Shown: positions 46,390-55,982, counted from the stretch's first letter. The stretch: 64,000 nt of DNA from Hyphomicrobiales bacterium (GCA_900472605.1 UCJD01000033.1:1-64000); one strand, 5' to 3'. The notes: generated from the letters alone by a model not told the origin. Made by a program: numbers and translations.

Positions 46390-47403
46390 ATGCAGGACAA
46401 GACACACCTCGTCGATGAAATCACGGGCCACCGGCGGATGCGGCGCAACCGCAAGGCCGACTGGACGCGCCGGATGGTGCTGGAGAACCGGCTGACGGTC
46501 GATGATCTGATCTGGCCGGTTTTCGTGGTTCCGGGTTCCGGCATCGTCGAGCCGATCCCGGCCATGCCTGGAGTGAACCGCATGAGCGTGGACAAGCTGG
46601 TGGAAGCCACCAAGGAAGCGGCCGACCTCGGCATCCCCGCGATCGCGACCTTCCCGAATATCGAGATGTCTCTGCGCGACGAGACCGGCTCCAACAGCTT
46701 GGAAGCGAACAACCTGATCAACCAGGCAACGGCAGCGATCAAAAAGGCCGTGCCGAATATCGGCGTCATTACCGACGTGGCGCTCGATCCTTTCACCAGC
46801 CACGGCCACGACGGCATCCTGCGCGGCAACGAAATCGTCAACGACGAGACGGTCGAGCAGGTGGCGCGCGCGGCCGTCATGCAGGCCGATGCCGGCTCCG
46901 ACATCATCTCGCCGTCCGAAATGATGGACGGACGCATCGGCGCCATCCGCCGGGCGCTCGACGCCGCCGGCCACCAGGATGTCGGGATCATGAGCTACGC
47001 GACGAAATTCGCCTCCGCCTTCTATGGCCCCTACCGCGAGGCGATCTCTACGGGCGGGCTGCTGAAGGGCGACAAGAAGAGCTACTATATCGACCCGGCC
47101 AATGGCACCGAGGCGATCCGCGACGCCGCGCTCGACGTCGAGGAAGGCGCCGACATGCTGATGGTCAAGCCCGGCCTACCCTATATCGACATTTGTTGGC
47201 GGATGAAGGAAGCCTTTGGCCTGCCGACCTTCGCCTATCAGGTGTCCGGCGAATATTCGCAGATCAAGGCGGCGGCGATGAACGGCTGGATCGACGGCGA
47301 AAAGGCAATGCTCGAGACCCTGCTCGCCTTCAAGCGGGCCGGTTGCGACGGCATTCTCACCTATTTCTCCATCGAGGTGGCCAAGATCCTCGCCAAGCGC
47401 TGA
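46390..47403 (+). CDS. hemB: Delta-aminolevulinic acid dehydratase (porphobilinogen synthase)
   Basis: This 337-residue cytosolic enzyme joins two 5-aminolevulinate molecules in tetrapyrrole synthesis. The two active-site lysines are K206 (SYATKFAS) and K260 (MVKPGLPY). The metal loop reads ALDPFTSHGHDG (131-142), with Asp rather than the three Cys of zinc-dependent forms, so it is the magnesium-using type known from rhizobia. It supports heme A production by ctaA, elsewhere in the window. Confidence 0.97.
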   Translation: MQDKTHLVDEITGHRRMRRNRKADWTRRMVLENRLTVDDLIWPVFVVPGSGIVEPIPAMPGVNRMSVDKLVEATKEAADLGIPAIATFPNIEMSLRDETGSNSLEANNLINQATAAIKKAVPNIGVITDVALDPFTSHGHDGILRGNEIVNDETVEQVARAAVMQADAGSDIISPSEMMDGRIGAIRRALDAAGHQDVGIMSYATKFASAFYGPYREAISTGGLLKGDKKSYYIDPANGTEAIRDAALDVEEGADMLMVKPGLPYIDICWRMKEAFGLPTFAYQVSGEYSQIKAAAMNGWIDGEKAMLETLLAFKRAGCDGILTYFSIEVAKILAKR

Positions 47404-47480
47404 TCGCTTCGCGCCAATATTGCATTCGGGGCGAGCGTCACCATATCAGCGGTAGCCACTGTCGAAAGGAGACCGTAACG

Positions 47481-47939
47481 ATGTCGCTCAACCCGAACCC
47501 GCTTTATGCCGCACCTGACGATTGGCGCGCCTATAGCGGCACGCTGAGCCGGCGCGTTTTTGCGTTCATCCTCGACTATGTGATCATTTTGCTGCTTTGC
47601 ATTCCGGCGGCGGTCATCCTGTTCTTTCTGTCGATCGTGACGCTCGGCCTCGGTTTCTTTCTTTACCCGGCGCTGTTCGTGATCGTCGCGGGCCTCTATT
47701 TCGGCTTTACGGTCGGCGGCTCGAGCCAGGCATCGCTCGGCATGCGGGCGATGGGGATTGCCATCGTGCGTGTCGACGGGCGGGAAATGGATTTCCTGAC
47801 GGCGATCGTACACCTGGCGCTGTTCTGGATCCTGAACTCGGTTCTCACGCCGCTGATTCTGCTTGTCGGCCTGTTCACCGAACGCAGCCGTCTGCTGCAC
47901 GATTTTCTCGTCGGCACAGCGACCATCCGAACCGCGTGA
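47481..47939 (+). CDS. RDD-family membrane protein
   Basis: This is 152 residues from the ATG at 47481, preceded by AAAGGAGA. An RDD domain covers ~20-150: RRVFAFILDYVIILLLC contains the R...D-type signature, followed by three more helices. The conserved ASLGMRAMGIAIVRVDG segment and a final SRLLHDFLVGTATI complete the family pattern. It may act as a small transporter or channel-like protein, but function is not established. It follows hemB by 77 bases. Confidence 0.88.
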   Translation: MSLNPNPLYAAPDDWRAYSGTLSRRVFAFILDYVIILLLCIPAAVILFFLSIVTLGLGFFLYPALFVIVAGLYFGFTVGGSSQASLGMRAMGIAIVRVDGREMDFLTAIVHLALFWILNSVLTPLILLVGLFTERSRLLHDFLVGTATIRTA

Positions 47940-48026
47940 GGTCACTCAAGCCTCTGAATTAATCGGATTTCCCCTCCTTTTCAGGGGAAATTTTCGACCA
48001 ATATCCGAAAGTATAATCAGTCAAAA

Positions 48027-48063
48027 AGCGCGGCGGACTGCCGCGCTGTTGACGTTTTTTTTT
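48027..48063 (+). terminator. Terminator downstream of the RDD gene
   Basis: AGCGCGGC and GCCGCGCT form an 8-bp stem around GGACT. A run of nine T residues follows, but seven bases after the stem. It lies about 90 bases past the RDD stop and before bpt. Confidence 0.7.
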
Positions 48064-48115
48064 CTTAAGTCATGCTGTCATTTCAGCATGCAACCCAAGG
48101 ACATCTCCGCAGCAG

Positions 48116-48892
48116 ATGAATACGCAGACCACGCCATCTCCGCAGTTTTATCTGACGGCCCCGGCTGCCTGCCCTTATCTTGCGCATGAGATGGAGCGAA
48201 AGGTTTTTACGCATCTCGTCGGGCCACGCGCCGCGGAGATGAATGACATCCTGACGCAAGGCGGTTTCCGCCGCTCTCAGAACATCGCATACCGCCCGGC
48301 CTGCGAGGCCTGCCGGGCCTGTGTCTCGGTCCGTATTCTCGCCGACGAATTCGAGCCGACCAAGTCGATGAAGCGGGTGCTCGCGAGCAATTCCGATATC
48401 ATCTCGACCGAATTTCCGGCGCAGCCCTCCAGCGAACAATATTCGCTGTTTCGCCGCTATCTCGATTATCGCCACCAGCAAGGCGGCATGTCCGACATGA
48501 CGGTGCTCGACTATGCGATCATGGTCGAGGACACGCACGTCAACACCAAGATCATCGAGTATCGCCGGCGTGTGGAAGGCTCGGGGCTGGAAGCGCGGCC
48601 AAGCGGCGAACTGATCGCGGCGGCCCTGACCGATACGATGAGCGACGGGCTGTCGATGGTCTATTCCTACTTCAATCCCGATCTCGACAAGCGATCGCTC
48701 GGCACCTTCATGATCCTCGACCATATCAGGCGCACCAAGGCGCTGGGGCTGCCGCATGTCTATCTCGGCTACTGGGTCCAAGGTTCGCGCAAGATGGACT
48801 ACAAGACCCGATACCAGCCGCAGGAGCATCTGACCGCGCGCGGCTGGGAACGCTTCGACCCCACATTCCTTCCCGAAAGTAGCCAGCCCTAA
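48116..48892 (+). CDS. bpt: Leucyl/arginyl-tRNA--protein transferase (Bpt)
   Basis: This 258-residue enzyme adds Leu (or Arg) from tRNA onto Asp/Glu-starting proteins, marking them for ClpS-ClpAP degradation. The ATE_N part has CPYLAHEMERKVFTHLVG and the Cys cluster CEACRACVSVRI. The ATE_C part has LSMVYSYFNPDLDKRSLGTFMI and YLGYWVQGSRKMDYKTRYQP. The transmembrane transporter gene begins at the base after its stop. Confidence 0.94.
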   Translation: MNTQTTPSPQFYLTAPAACPYLAHEMERKVFTHLVGPRAAEMNDILTQGGFRRSQNIAYRPACEACRACVSVRILADEFEPTKSMKRVLASNSDIISTEFPAQPSSEQYSLFRRYLDYRHQQGGMSDMTVLDYAIMVEDTHVNTKIIEYRRRVEGSGLEARPSGELIAAALTDTMSDGLSMVYSYFNPDLDKRSLGTFMILDHIRRTKALGLPHVYLGYWVQGSRKMDYKTRYQPQEHLTARGWERFDPTFLPESSQP

Positions 48893-49783
48893 ATGCGTTC
48901 CCCTACCCTTTCCGATCATCGGAAGGGCCTGCTGCTGACGGCGATCGGCGGCCTTGCGCTCTCCATGGACATTCCGCTCGTCCGCCTCGCCCATGGCGAC
49001 ATGTGGTCGGTCATCGGCATGCGCAGCATCACCACGGTTGCCGTGACGTTGCTGATCGTTTGCGTGATCCGGTGGATGAAGGGAAGCTGGCCGGCGGTGG
49101 TGCCGGGTCGGGCGGGGTTACTCGCCGGAATTCTCTATGGGCTATCGACCATAACATTCCTGCTTGCGGTGTTTAACACGACCACGGCCAACGTGGTCTT
49201 CATCGTCGCCTGCAATCCGATGTTCGCCGCGCTGCTGTCCTGGCTGTTCCTGAAGGAGCGCCCACCCGTATCGACGCTCGTGACGATGGCGGTCATGATC
49301 CTGGGCGTCGGCATGATCGTCGGCGACGGCCTGGCCGGCGGCCACAGCTTCGGCGATGCAATGGCGCTATTGACAGCGCTGGTGCTTGCGGGCGCGATTA
49401 CCGTGGGACGCGCATCACGTCGCGCCATGGGCTTCGTACCGTTGCTTGCCGCCGGCTTTCCGGCGGCCCTTGGTTTGGCGAACGCTTTGCCAGCAGGTCT
49501 CGTGATCGAGCATCCTGCCTGGATCATCTTCAACGGCGCTGTCTTGATGCCCGTGTCCTTCTGGTGCCTCGCCAGCGGCCCGCGTTACCTATCCGCGCCC
49601 GAGGTCGGGATGTTCTATCTGCTCGAGACCATCCTGGCACCGATCTGGATCTGGCTGATTTTTTCGGAAATGCCGCCGGTCATGACGCTGATCGGCGGTT
49701 CTATCCTCGTCACCGCGATTATGGCGCACTCGCTTTGGATGGTTCGGAAACAGCCTGGGACGCAACAAGCTCCGGCAGCTTGA
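48893..49783 (+). CDS. EamA-family (DMT) permease
   Basis: This is 296 residues with ten predicted helices forming two EamA repeats (~15-140 and ~155-285). A short polar start is followed by LLLTAIGGLALSMDIPLVRL. The repeat signature FIVACNPMFAALLSWLFLKERPP ends the first half, and PEVGMFYLLETILAPIWIWL occurs in the second. It probably exports a metabolite, with unknown substrate. Its start abuts the bpt stop, and its last 65 bases overlap the convergent SRPBCC gene. Confidence 0.88.
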   Translation: MRSPTLSDHRKGLLLTAIGGLALSMDIPLVRLAHGDMWSVIGMRSITTVAVTLLIVCVIRWMKGSWPAVVPGRAGLLAGILYGLSTITFLLAVFNTTTANVVFIVACNPMFAALLSWLFLKERPPVSTLVTMAVMILGVGMIVGDGLAGGHSFGDAMALLTALVLAGAITVGRASRRAMGFVPLLAAGFPAALGLANALPAGLVIEHPAWIIFNGAVLMPVSFWCLASGPRYLSAPEVGMFYLLETILAPIWIWLIFSEMPPVMTLIGGSILVTAIMAHSLWMVRKQPGTQQAPAA

Positions 49784-50231
49784 CGGCGTGAACGGCGTCG
49801 AGCTCACGCTCCAGCCCATTGAGCACATGCGTCCAGCCGCGATGTGTCTGTTCTTCAAACGAAGACCATTCGGCGCACATTTCATGCGATAGCGTCAGGC
49901 GCGTGCCCTCGCCCAGCGGCTCGATCTCCACGCGGATGCGATCGGCGTTGTGATCGTGTTCGGCGACCGAAAACGAGAACACCATCAGGCGCGGCCTGCG
50001 CATTTCGAGAAACACGCCATAATGAACGGCATCGCCGGTCGGACGTCTATCGATGACAAGAAAATGGCCGCCGACGCGTGGTTCGATATCGGCGCGGATG
50101 ACGCGACCGTCATCCGTTGCGAACAGAAAGCGTTTGGCGATTTCGGGATTGAGCCAGGCGTCGTAAACCTCGCAGGGCGAGGCGTTGTAGGTGTGGCCGA
50201 CTGAAAGCGTAATGGTCTTGCAGGCACTCAT
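49719..50231 (-). CDS. SRPBCC/AHSA1-like domain protein
   Basis: This is 170 residues from the ATG at 50231, with GGAGGA six bases upstream. The START-like fold has the AHSA1 features: HTYNASPCEVYDAWLNPEIAKRF at the beginning, VGGHFLVIDRR and a late GWTHVLNGLERELDAV helix. Members bind hydrophobic ligands or Hsp90-type partners; the role here is unknown. The gene's 3' end overlaps the DMT permease gene by 65 bases tail to tail. Confidence 0.85.
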   Translation of the reverse strand: MSACKTITLSVGHTYNASPCEVYDAWLNPEIAKRFLFATDDGRVIRADIEPRVGGHFLVIDRRPTGDAVHYGVFLEMRRPRLMVFSFSVAEHDHNADRIRVEIEPLGEGTRLTLSHEMCAEWSSFEEQTHRGWTHVLNGLERELDAVHAVKLPELVASQAVSEPSKASAP

Positions 50232-50350
50232 CAACATTCCTCCGTGATCGGACATGCCGCCTTCCACGAAGACGCCACATACGATCATTCCGTCCGCCTT
50301 CGGAATGATGTTTGTCCATGTTGTGATTACAGGACAGAACTAGAGGAATT

Positions 50351-50373
50351 GCCCCGCTCGCCAAGAGCGGGGC
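50351..50373 (-). terminator. Hairpin downstream of parC
   Basis: GCCCCGCTC and GAGCGGGGC make a 9-bp stem around GCCAA, 12 bases after the parC stop. On the minus strand AATTCC follows, a weak T-tail, so termination may be partial. Confidence 0.65.
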
Positions 50374-50384
50374 TCTGATATATT

Positions 50385-52643
50385 TCAGCCAGCGAACTTG
50401 CCGCTGCGGGGGAAGCCCTTGGGAACCGTGCGGCCAGCGGAAGCACGGTCGGCGAGCCACTCGGCAAGCTCTTCCTTGTTCTTGCTGAACGTACGGCCGG
50501 CACTGTCTTCCCAGACGAGACCATCCGATATCGCAAAGCAGCGAACGTCCGAAATGCCGCCATCCTTGTAGCGCTGCAGGCGCACACCCTTGCCGCGCGA
50601 CATCTCCGGGACCTGATCGAGCGCGAAGACCAGCAGCTTGCGGTTTTCGCCGACGACGGCGACATGATCGCCTGAGACGGGCACGAGAAGCTTGGTTTCG
50701 TCGGGCATGGAGACGTTCATGATCTGCTTGCCCTTGCGGGTGTTGGCGACCATGTCGGTCTCGGCGACGACGAAGCCGTTGCCGGCCGTCGAGACGATCA
50801 TCTGCTTGCGCTGCGGGTCGTGAACGAAAGCCGTCAAGACGTCCTGATCGTTGTCCATGTCGATCATGATACGCAGCGGCTCGCCATGGCCGCGACCACC
50901 CGGCAACTTGTCGCCGCCGAGCGTAAAGGCCTTGCCGCCGGTGGTGATGACAAGAATCTTGTCCGTCGTCTGCGCCGGGAATGCGATCCTCAGCGCATCG
51001 CCTTCCTTGAAGGTCAGAGTCGCGGTGTCGGAGATGTGCCCCTTCAGCGCGCGGATCCAGCCCTTTTCAGAGACGACGACGGTGATCGGCTCTTTCTCGA
51101 TCATCGCCTGCTGGATCGCCTGCTCGTCGGCATCGGGCGCTTCGGCGAATTGGGTGCGGCGGCGGCCGAGTTCGGTCGCCTTGGCGAACTTCTTCTTCAC
51201 CTCGCCGATTTCCCAGGCAACGGTCTGCCACTGCTTGTCCTCGGAGGCGAGCAGCGATTCGATCTCGCCCTTCTCCTTGGTCAGCGCGTCGAACTCGGTG
51301 CGGATCTCGAACTCTTCCAGCTTGCGCAGGGAGCGCAGGCGCATGTTGAGGATCGCTTCGACCTGGATCTCGGTCAGCGACCAGCGCGCGACCATGACAG
51401 GCTTGGGCTCATCCTCCTCGCGGATGATGCGGATCACCTCGTCGATATTGAGGTAGGCGATCAGGAGGCCACCCAGGACTTCCAGGCGACGCTCGATCGC
51501 GGCAAGGCGGAAGCGGGAGCGGCGCTGCAGCACGTCGCGACGGTGATCCAGCCACTCCTTCAGCACCTCGTTCAACGCCATGACGCGCGGAATGCGGCCC
51601 ATGGAGAGAACGTTCATATTCAGCGGGAAACGGCTTTCGAGTTCCGTCAGCTTGAACATCGATTCCATGAGGATGGTCGGGTCGACGGTACGGTTCTTCG
51701 GCACCAGTACGACGCGGACGTCTTCGGCCGACTCGTCACGGATGTCTTCGAGCAGCGGCAGCTTGCGAGCGATCAAGAGCTCGGCGATCTTCTCGATCAG
51801 GCGCGACTTCTGCACCTGGAACGGGATTTCCGTGACGATGATCTGATAGCCGCCGCGGCCGAGATCCTCGGTCTCCCATTTCGCGCGCGTGCGGAAACCG
51901 CCGCGGCCAGTCTTGTAGGCGTCGATGATCGTCTGGCGGTCGTCGATAATGATGCCGCCGGTCGGGAAATCCGGGCCGGGGATGAACTGCTCTACCAGCG
52001 TCTCGACCGTCGCATCCGGATGCTTGATCAGATGCAGCGCCGCGTCGCACAATTCGTGTGCGTTATGCGACGGGATAGAGGTCGCCATGCCGACAGCGAT
52101 GCCCGACGAGCCGTTGGCGAGAAGGTTCGGGAAGGCGCCGGGGAGAACCGTTGGCTCCTGGTCTTCCTCGTTGTAGGTCAGGCGGAAATCGACGGCGTCC
52201 TGGTCGACACCCTCGAGCAACAGCCCGGCGACATCGGTCATGCGGGCTTCGGTGTATCGATAGGCAGCCGCGCTGTCGCCGTCGATGTTGCCAAAATTGC
52301 CCTGCCCGTCGACGACGGGATAGCGTTGCGAGAAATCCTGGGCGAGACGAACCAGCGCATCGTAGACCGACTGGTCGCCGTGCGGGTGGAACTTACCGAT
52401 GACGTCACCGACGATACGGGCGCATTTCTTGAAGGCCGAGTTCGGGCGGATGCCCATCTCGCTCATCGCGTGGATGATGCGGCGATGGACCGGCTTCAGG
52501 CCGTCGCGAACGTCGGGCAGCGCGCGGTGCATGATGGTCGACAGCGCGTAGGCGAGATAACGCTCTTCGAGCGCCGCCTTCAGGTCGATCGGCAGAATGC
52601 TGTCATCGTCTCCGCCGGAGGGCGGCAAAATCTCTTGTCCCAT
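50385..52643 (-). CDS. parC: DNA topoisomerase IV subunit A
   Basis: This 752-residue type IIA subunit acts with ParE to decatenate chromosomes. The catalytic tyrosine is Y130 (YRYTEARM), and the quinolone-determining region HPHGDQSVYDAL begins at 86. Length, the short pinwheel-like C-terminal domain and the N-terminal DDDSILPIDLKAAL are those of rhizobial ParC. The GyrA-box QRRGGKG is absent. The gene is divergent from the periplasmic hypothetical. Confidence 0.93.
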   Translation of the reverse strand: MGQEILPPSGGDDDSILPIDLKAALEERYLAYALSTIMHRALPDVRDGLKPVHRRIIHAMSEMGIRPNSAFKKCARIVGDVIGKFHPHGDQSVYDALVRLAQDFSQRYPVVDGQGNFGNIDGDSAAAYRYTEARMTDVAGLLLEGVDQDAVDFRLTYNEEDQEPTVLPGAFPNLLANGSSGIAVGMATSIPSHNAHELCDAALHLIKHPDATVETLVEQFIPGPDFPTGGIIIDDRQTIIDAYKTGRGGFRTRAKWETEDLGRGGYQIIVTEIPFQVQKSRLIEKIAELLIARKLPLLEDIRDESAEDVRVVLVPKNRTVDPTILMESMFKLTELESRFPLNMNVLSMGRIPRVMALNEVLKEWLDHRRDVLQRRSRFRLAAIERRLEVLGGLLIAYLNIDEVIRIIREEDEPKPVMVARWSLTEIQVEAILNMRLRSLRKLEEFEIRTEFDALTKEKGEIESLLASEDKQWQTVAWEIGEVKKKFAKATELGRRRTQFAEAPDADEQAIQQAMIEKEPITVVVSEKGWIRALKGHISDTATLTFKEGDALRIAFPAQTTDKILVITTGGKAFTLGGDKLPGGRGHGEPLRIMIDMDNDQDVLTAFVHDPQRKQMIVSTAGNGFVVAETDMVANTRKGKQIMNVSMPDETKLLVPVSGDHVAVVGENRKLLVFALDQVPEMSRGKGVRLQRYKDGGISDVRCFAISDGLVWEDSAGRTFSKNKEELAEWLADRASAGRTVPKGFPRSGKFAG

Positions 52644-52867
52644 ACCTTCTGACTAAACGAGATGGTTGATGTGAGCAAGGAATCCGGGCATTGCGGCTGT
52701 GGATGAAGTCTCCGAACAGAAAGAAAACAACCGCTAAAACCTTTCTGCCCGAATTTGGACTTTGTTTGCTTATCCCTTCAACTTAATTTTAGAAAACACG
52801 AAATATAAACCGGCACAAATCCATCGTAGATTATGGCCAACCGCCCACCTGGATCTGAGGAACACCC

Positions 52868-54055
52868 ATGACATTTTACCGGACGACGCGGCTCATGCTT
52901 TCGGGCGTGGCATTTCTCTCTCTCGCCGGCTCCGCTTTCGCGCTCGATGGCCAGGACCTGCTGAAGAAGATCAATGCCGCTTACACGCTGCAGGGCGGCA
53001 CGCTCGCGGCCGATGGCGTCGATGTCGATGGCAAGACCGTCACGCTGAAGAACGCCAGCTTCAAGCCGAACAATGGCGGCGCGCTGCCGATCGGCGAGAT
53101 CACGCTTTCAGGCGTCGAGGAAGACGAGGACGGCGGCTATTACATCGAGGAAGCAGCCTTCCCCGACATCAACACCACCAATGAAGGTGCGACGCTGACG
53201 GTTACCGAGTTGACGCTCGGCGGCATCTCGATCCCTGCCGATGCCAAGGGCGAAGGCCTCGATTCCATGCTGCTCTACGAGAGCGCCCACAGCGGGCCCC
53301 TCAAGGTCGTCAAGGACGGCGCGGAAGTGTTCTCGCTCGGCGGCAGCGATGTGAACCTGACGCTGCGCGAAGACGAGTCCGGCTTCGATTTCGACGGCGC
53401 CTTCAAGAGCCTCAAGGCCGACCTCAGCAAGGCCGCCGATCCGCAGAGCAAGGAAGCGATCGAAAAGCTGGCGCTACAGCAGGTCAACGGCGACATCACC
53501 ATGAAGGGCGCGTGGGACCTGACGCCGGGCACGATCGACGTGTCGGAATTCGCCTTCGATTTCAGCAATGTCGGCAAGCTCAATCTCGCCTTCAAGGTCA
53601 ACGGCTATACGCTCGCCTTCGTGAAGTCGCTGCAGGAAGCCGCCCAGCAGGCGGAAGCCAACCAGAACAAGGAACAGGCGCAGCAGGCCTTCGGCCTTGC
53701 CATGCTCGGCCTGCTGCAGCAGCTGTCCTTCGAAAGCGCGCAGATCCGCTTCGACGACGCCTCGATCACCAAGCGCGCGCTCGACTATGCCGGCAGCCAG
53801 CAGGGCATGTCCGGCAAGCAGATGGCCGACTCGCTGAAGGCGATGGCGCCGATCATGCTGGCGCAGCTCAACATCCCCGAGCTGCAGAACGCGGTATCGG
53901 CCGCTGTCAGCACCTTCCTCGACGACCCCAAGAGCCTGACGGTCAATGCGGCTCCTGCCAAGCCGGTACCGTTCCCGATGATCATGGGTGCCGCCATGGG
54001 CGCGCCGAACACGCTGCCGCAGGTGCTCGGCGTCAAGGTTTCGGCGAACGATTGA
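52868..54055 (+). CDS. Periplasmic hypothetical protein, 395 residues
   Basis: It begins MTFYRTTRLMLSGVAFLSLA and has a Sec signal peptide with an AFA cleavage site at ~26. The rest is acidic and mostly beta-like in the first 170 residues (many T-L-x-V repeats such as GATLTVTELTLGGISI). Helical segments rich in Gln, Asn and Ala follow (~250-290, EAAQQAEANQNKEQAQQAF). The last third carries PIMLAQLNIPELQNAVSAAV. No cofactor or catalytic motif is visible. Distantly it resembles DUF945-like periplasmic proteins, but I cannot confirm that. Confidence 0.75.
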   Translation: MTFYRTTRLMLSGVAFLSLAGSAFALDGQDLLKKINAAYTLQGGTLAADGVDVDGKTVTLKNASFKPNNGGALPIGEITLSGVEEDEDGGYYIEEAAFPDINTTNEGATLTVTELTLGGISIPADAKGEGLDSMLLYESAHSGPLKVVKDGAEVFSLGGSDVNLTLREDESGFDFDGAFKSLKADLSKAADPQSKEAIEKLALQQVNGDITMKGAWDLTPGTIDVSEFAFDFSNVGKLNLAFKVNGYTLAFVKSLQEAAQQAEANQNKEQAQQAFGLAMLGLLQQLSFESAQIRFDDASITKRALDYAGSQQGMSGKQMADSLKAMAPIMLAQLNIPELQNAVSAAVSTFLDDPKSLTVNAAPAKPVPFPMIMGAAMGAPNTLPQVLGVKVSAND

Positions 54056-54075
54056 TCGCCTTGATTCGAAATCAG

Positions 54076-54111
54076 GAGGCCCGGCGCGCATTTGCTCGCC
54101 GGGCCTCTTTT
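54076..54111 (+). terminator. Terminator of the periplasmic hypothetical gene
   Basis: GAGGCCCGGCG and CGCCGGGCCTC form an 11-bp stem with a ten-base loop, followed by TTTTG, 20 bases past the stop codon. Confidence 0.85.
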
Positions 54112-54140
54112 GTTGCCGAAAATGCAGCACATCCTGAATC

Positions 54141-54168
54141 AAAAAAGCCCGGCATCACACCGGGCTTT
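54141..54168 (-). terminator. Terminator of aspS
   Basis: AAAGCCCGG and CCGGGCTTT pair around CATCACA. On the minus strand six T residues follow (54141-54146), 21 bases past the aspS stop. Confidence 0.85.
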
Positions 54169-54188
54169 CTCGTTTAAATGGCTTTCGC

Positions 54189-55982
54189 TCAGTCCTTCTT
54201 GACCGGCGGCATGACGCGCAGCGACAGCTCCATCAGCTGCTTCGGCGTTGCCGGCGACGGGGCGTTCATCAGGAGGTCCTGCGCCTGCTGGTTCATCGGG
54301 AACAGCGTGATCTCGCGCAGGTTCTTGGCACCGAGCAGCAGCATGACGACACGGTCGATACCGAAGGCGCAGCCGCCGTGCGGAGGCGCGCCGTACTGGA
54401 ATGCGCGGTACATACCGCCGAAGCGCTCTTCCACGTCCGTCTGGCTGAGGCCGACCAGTTCGAAGGCCTTGACCATGGCTTCCGGCGACTGGTTACGGAT
54501 CGAGCCCGAGGCGATTTCGAAGCCGTTGCAGACGGCATCGTACTGGTAGGCCTTGAGCGACAGCGGGTCCTGGGTCTGCAGCGCTTCGAGGCCGCCCTGC
54601 GGCATCGAGAACGGGTTGTGGGCGAAGTCGATCTTCTTGTCTTCCTCGCTCCATTCGTAGAACGGGAAGTCGATGATCCAGCACAGCTCGAAACGGTCGC
54701 GATCGACGAGGTTCAGGTCTTCACCCGCCTTGGTACGGGCTTCGCCAGCAAACTTGTAGAACTTCGCCGGTTCGCCGGCGACGAAGAAGGCGGCGTCGCC
54801 GGCTTCGAGGCCGAGCTGGACACGCAGCGCTTCGGTGCGCTCTTCGCCGATGTTCTTGGCAAGCGGACCGGAACCGCCGACCTTGCCGTCTTCTTCCTTC
54901 CAGAAGATGTAGCCGAGGCCCGGCTGGCCGAGCGACTGCGCCCAGGCGTTCATGCGGTCGCAGAATGCGCGGCTACCGCCGGTCTTGGCCGGGATCGCCC
55001 AGACTTCGACTTTGGGATTCGACGCGATCATGCCGGCGAACACCTTGAAGCCGGAACCGGCGAAGTGCTCGGTGACGGCCTGCATCTCGATCGGGTTGCG
55101 CAGGTCGGGCTTGTCGGAACCATACTTGCGGATCGCGACGTCGTAAGGAATGCGCGGCCATTCCTTGGTGACCGGCTTGCCTTCGGCGAACTGCTCGAAG
55201 ACGGAGGTCATGATCGGGGCCATCGTGTCCCAGACGTCTTCCTGGGTGACGAAGCTCATTTCCAGGTCGAGCTGGTAGAATTCGCCCGGCAAGCGGTCGG
55301 CGCGCGGGTCTTCGTCGCGGAAGCACGGCGCGATCTGGAAGTAGCGGTCGAAACCGGCCACCATCAGGAGCTGCTTGTACTGCTGCGGTGCCTGCGGCAG
55401 GGCGAAGAACTGGCCGGGGTGGATACGCGACGGCACGAGGAAGTCGCGTGCGCCTTCCGGCGAGGACGCCGTCAGGATCGGCGTCGTGTATTCGCCGAAG
55501 CCGGCCGACGTCATGCGGTTGCGGATGTCGGAGATGATCTGGCTGCGCTTGACGATGTTCTTGTGCAGCGTCTCGCGGCGCAGGTCGAGGAAGCGGTACT
55601 TGAGGCGGATGTCCTCAGGATAATCCGGCTCGCCGAAGACCGGCAGCGGCAGTTCCTTGGCTTCGGAGAGAACTTCGATCTCCTGGGCGTAGAGCTCGAT
55701 CTCGCCGGTCGCCATGTTCTTGTTGACGGTGTCTTCCGAGCGCGCCTTGACGACGCCGTCGATGCGGATGACCCACTCGCCGCGAACGGTCTCGGCGATC
55801 TTGAAGGCCGGGCTATCAGGGTCGGCCACGACCTGGGTCATGCCGTAATGATCGCGAAGGTCGATGAAGAGAACGCCGCCATGGTCACGAACGCGGTGAA
55901 CCCAGCCGGAAATCCGGACATTGGCGCCGACATCCGACTTGCGGAGGGCTGCGCATGTGTGGCTGCGGTAACGATGCATCAT
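54189..55982 (-). CDS. aspS: Aspartyl-tRNA synthetase
   Basis: This is 597 residues from the ATG at 55982 (GGGA six bases upstream); an ATG at 55979 is equivalent. The OB anticodon-binding domain (~15-105) begins MHRYRSHTCAALRKSDVG. The class II catalytic core has motif 2 (FRDEDPRADRLPGEFYQLDLE), a bacterial GAD insert (~300-420) and motif 3 (GCAFGIDRVVMLLLG). It charges tRNA-Asp and possibly also tRNA-Asn. In many rhizobia it is followed on the chromosome map by rnd. Here a multicopper oxidase gene lies between. Confidence 0.96.
   Translation of the reverse strand: MMHRYRSHTCAALRKSDVGANVRISGWVHRVRDHGGVLFIDLRDHYGMTQVVADPDSPAFKIAETVRGEWVIRIDGVVKARSEDTVNKNMATGEIELYAQEIEVLSEAKELPLPVFGEPDYPEDIRLKYRFLDLRRETLHKNIVKRSQIISDIRNRMTSAGFGEYTTPILTASSPEGARDFLVPSRIHPGQFFALPQAPQQYKQLLMVAGFDRYFQIAPCFRDEDPRADRLPGEFYQLDLEMSFVTQEDVWDTMAPIMTSVFEQFAEGKPVTKEWPRIPYDVAIRKYGSDKPDLRNPIEMQAVTEHFAGSGFKVFAGMIASNPKVEVWAIPAKTGGSRAFCDRMNAWAQSLGQPGLGYIFWKEEDGKVGGSGPLAKNIGEERTEALRVQLGLEAGDAAFFVAGEPAKFYKFAGEARTKAGEDLNLVDRDRFELCWIIDFPFYEWSEEDKKIDFAHNPFSMPQGGLEALQTQDPLSLKAYQYDAVCNGFEIASGSIRNQSPEAMVKAFELVGLSQTDVEERFGGMYRAFQYGAPPHGGCAFGIDRVVMLLLGAKNLREITLFPMNQQAQDLLMNAPSPATPKQLMELSLRVMPPVKKD

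Noticed and set aside
50820..52652. 610-codon plus-strand frame opposite parC
   Set aside because: parC has full topoisomerase motifs on the other strand. The plus-strand frame is an antisense shadow caused by GC-rich codon structure.
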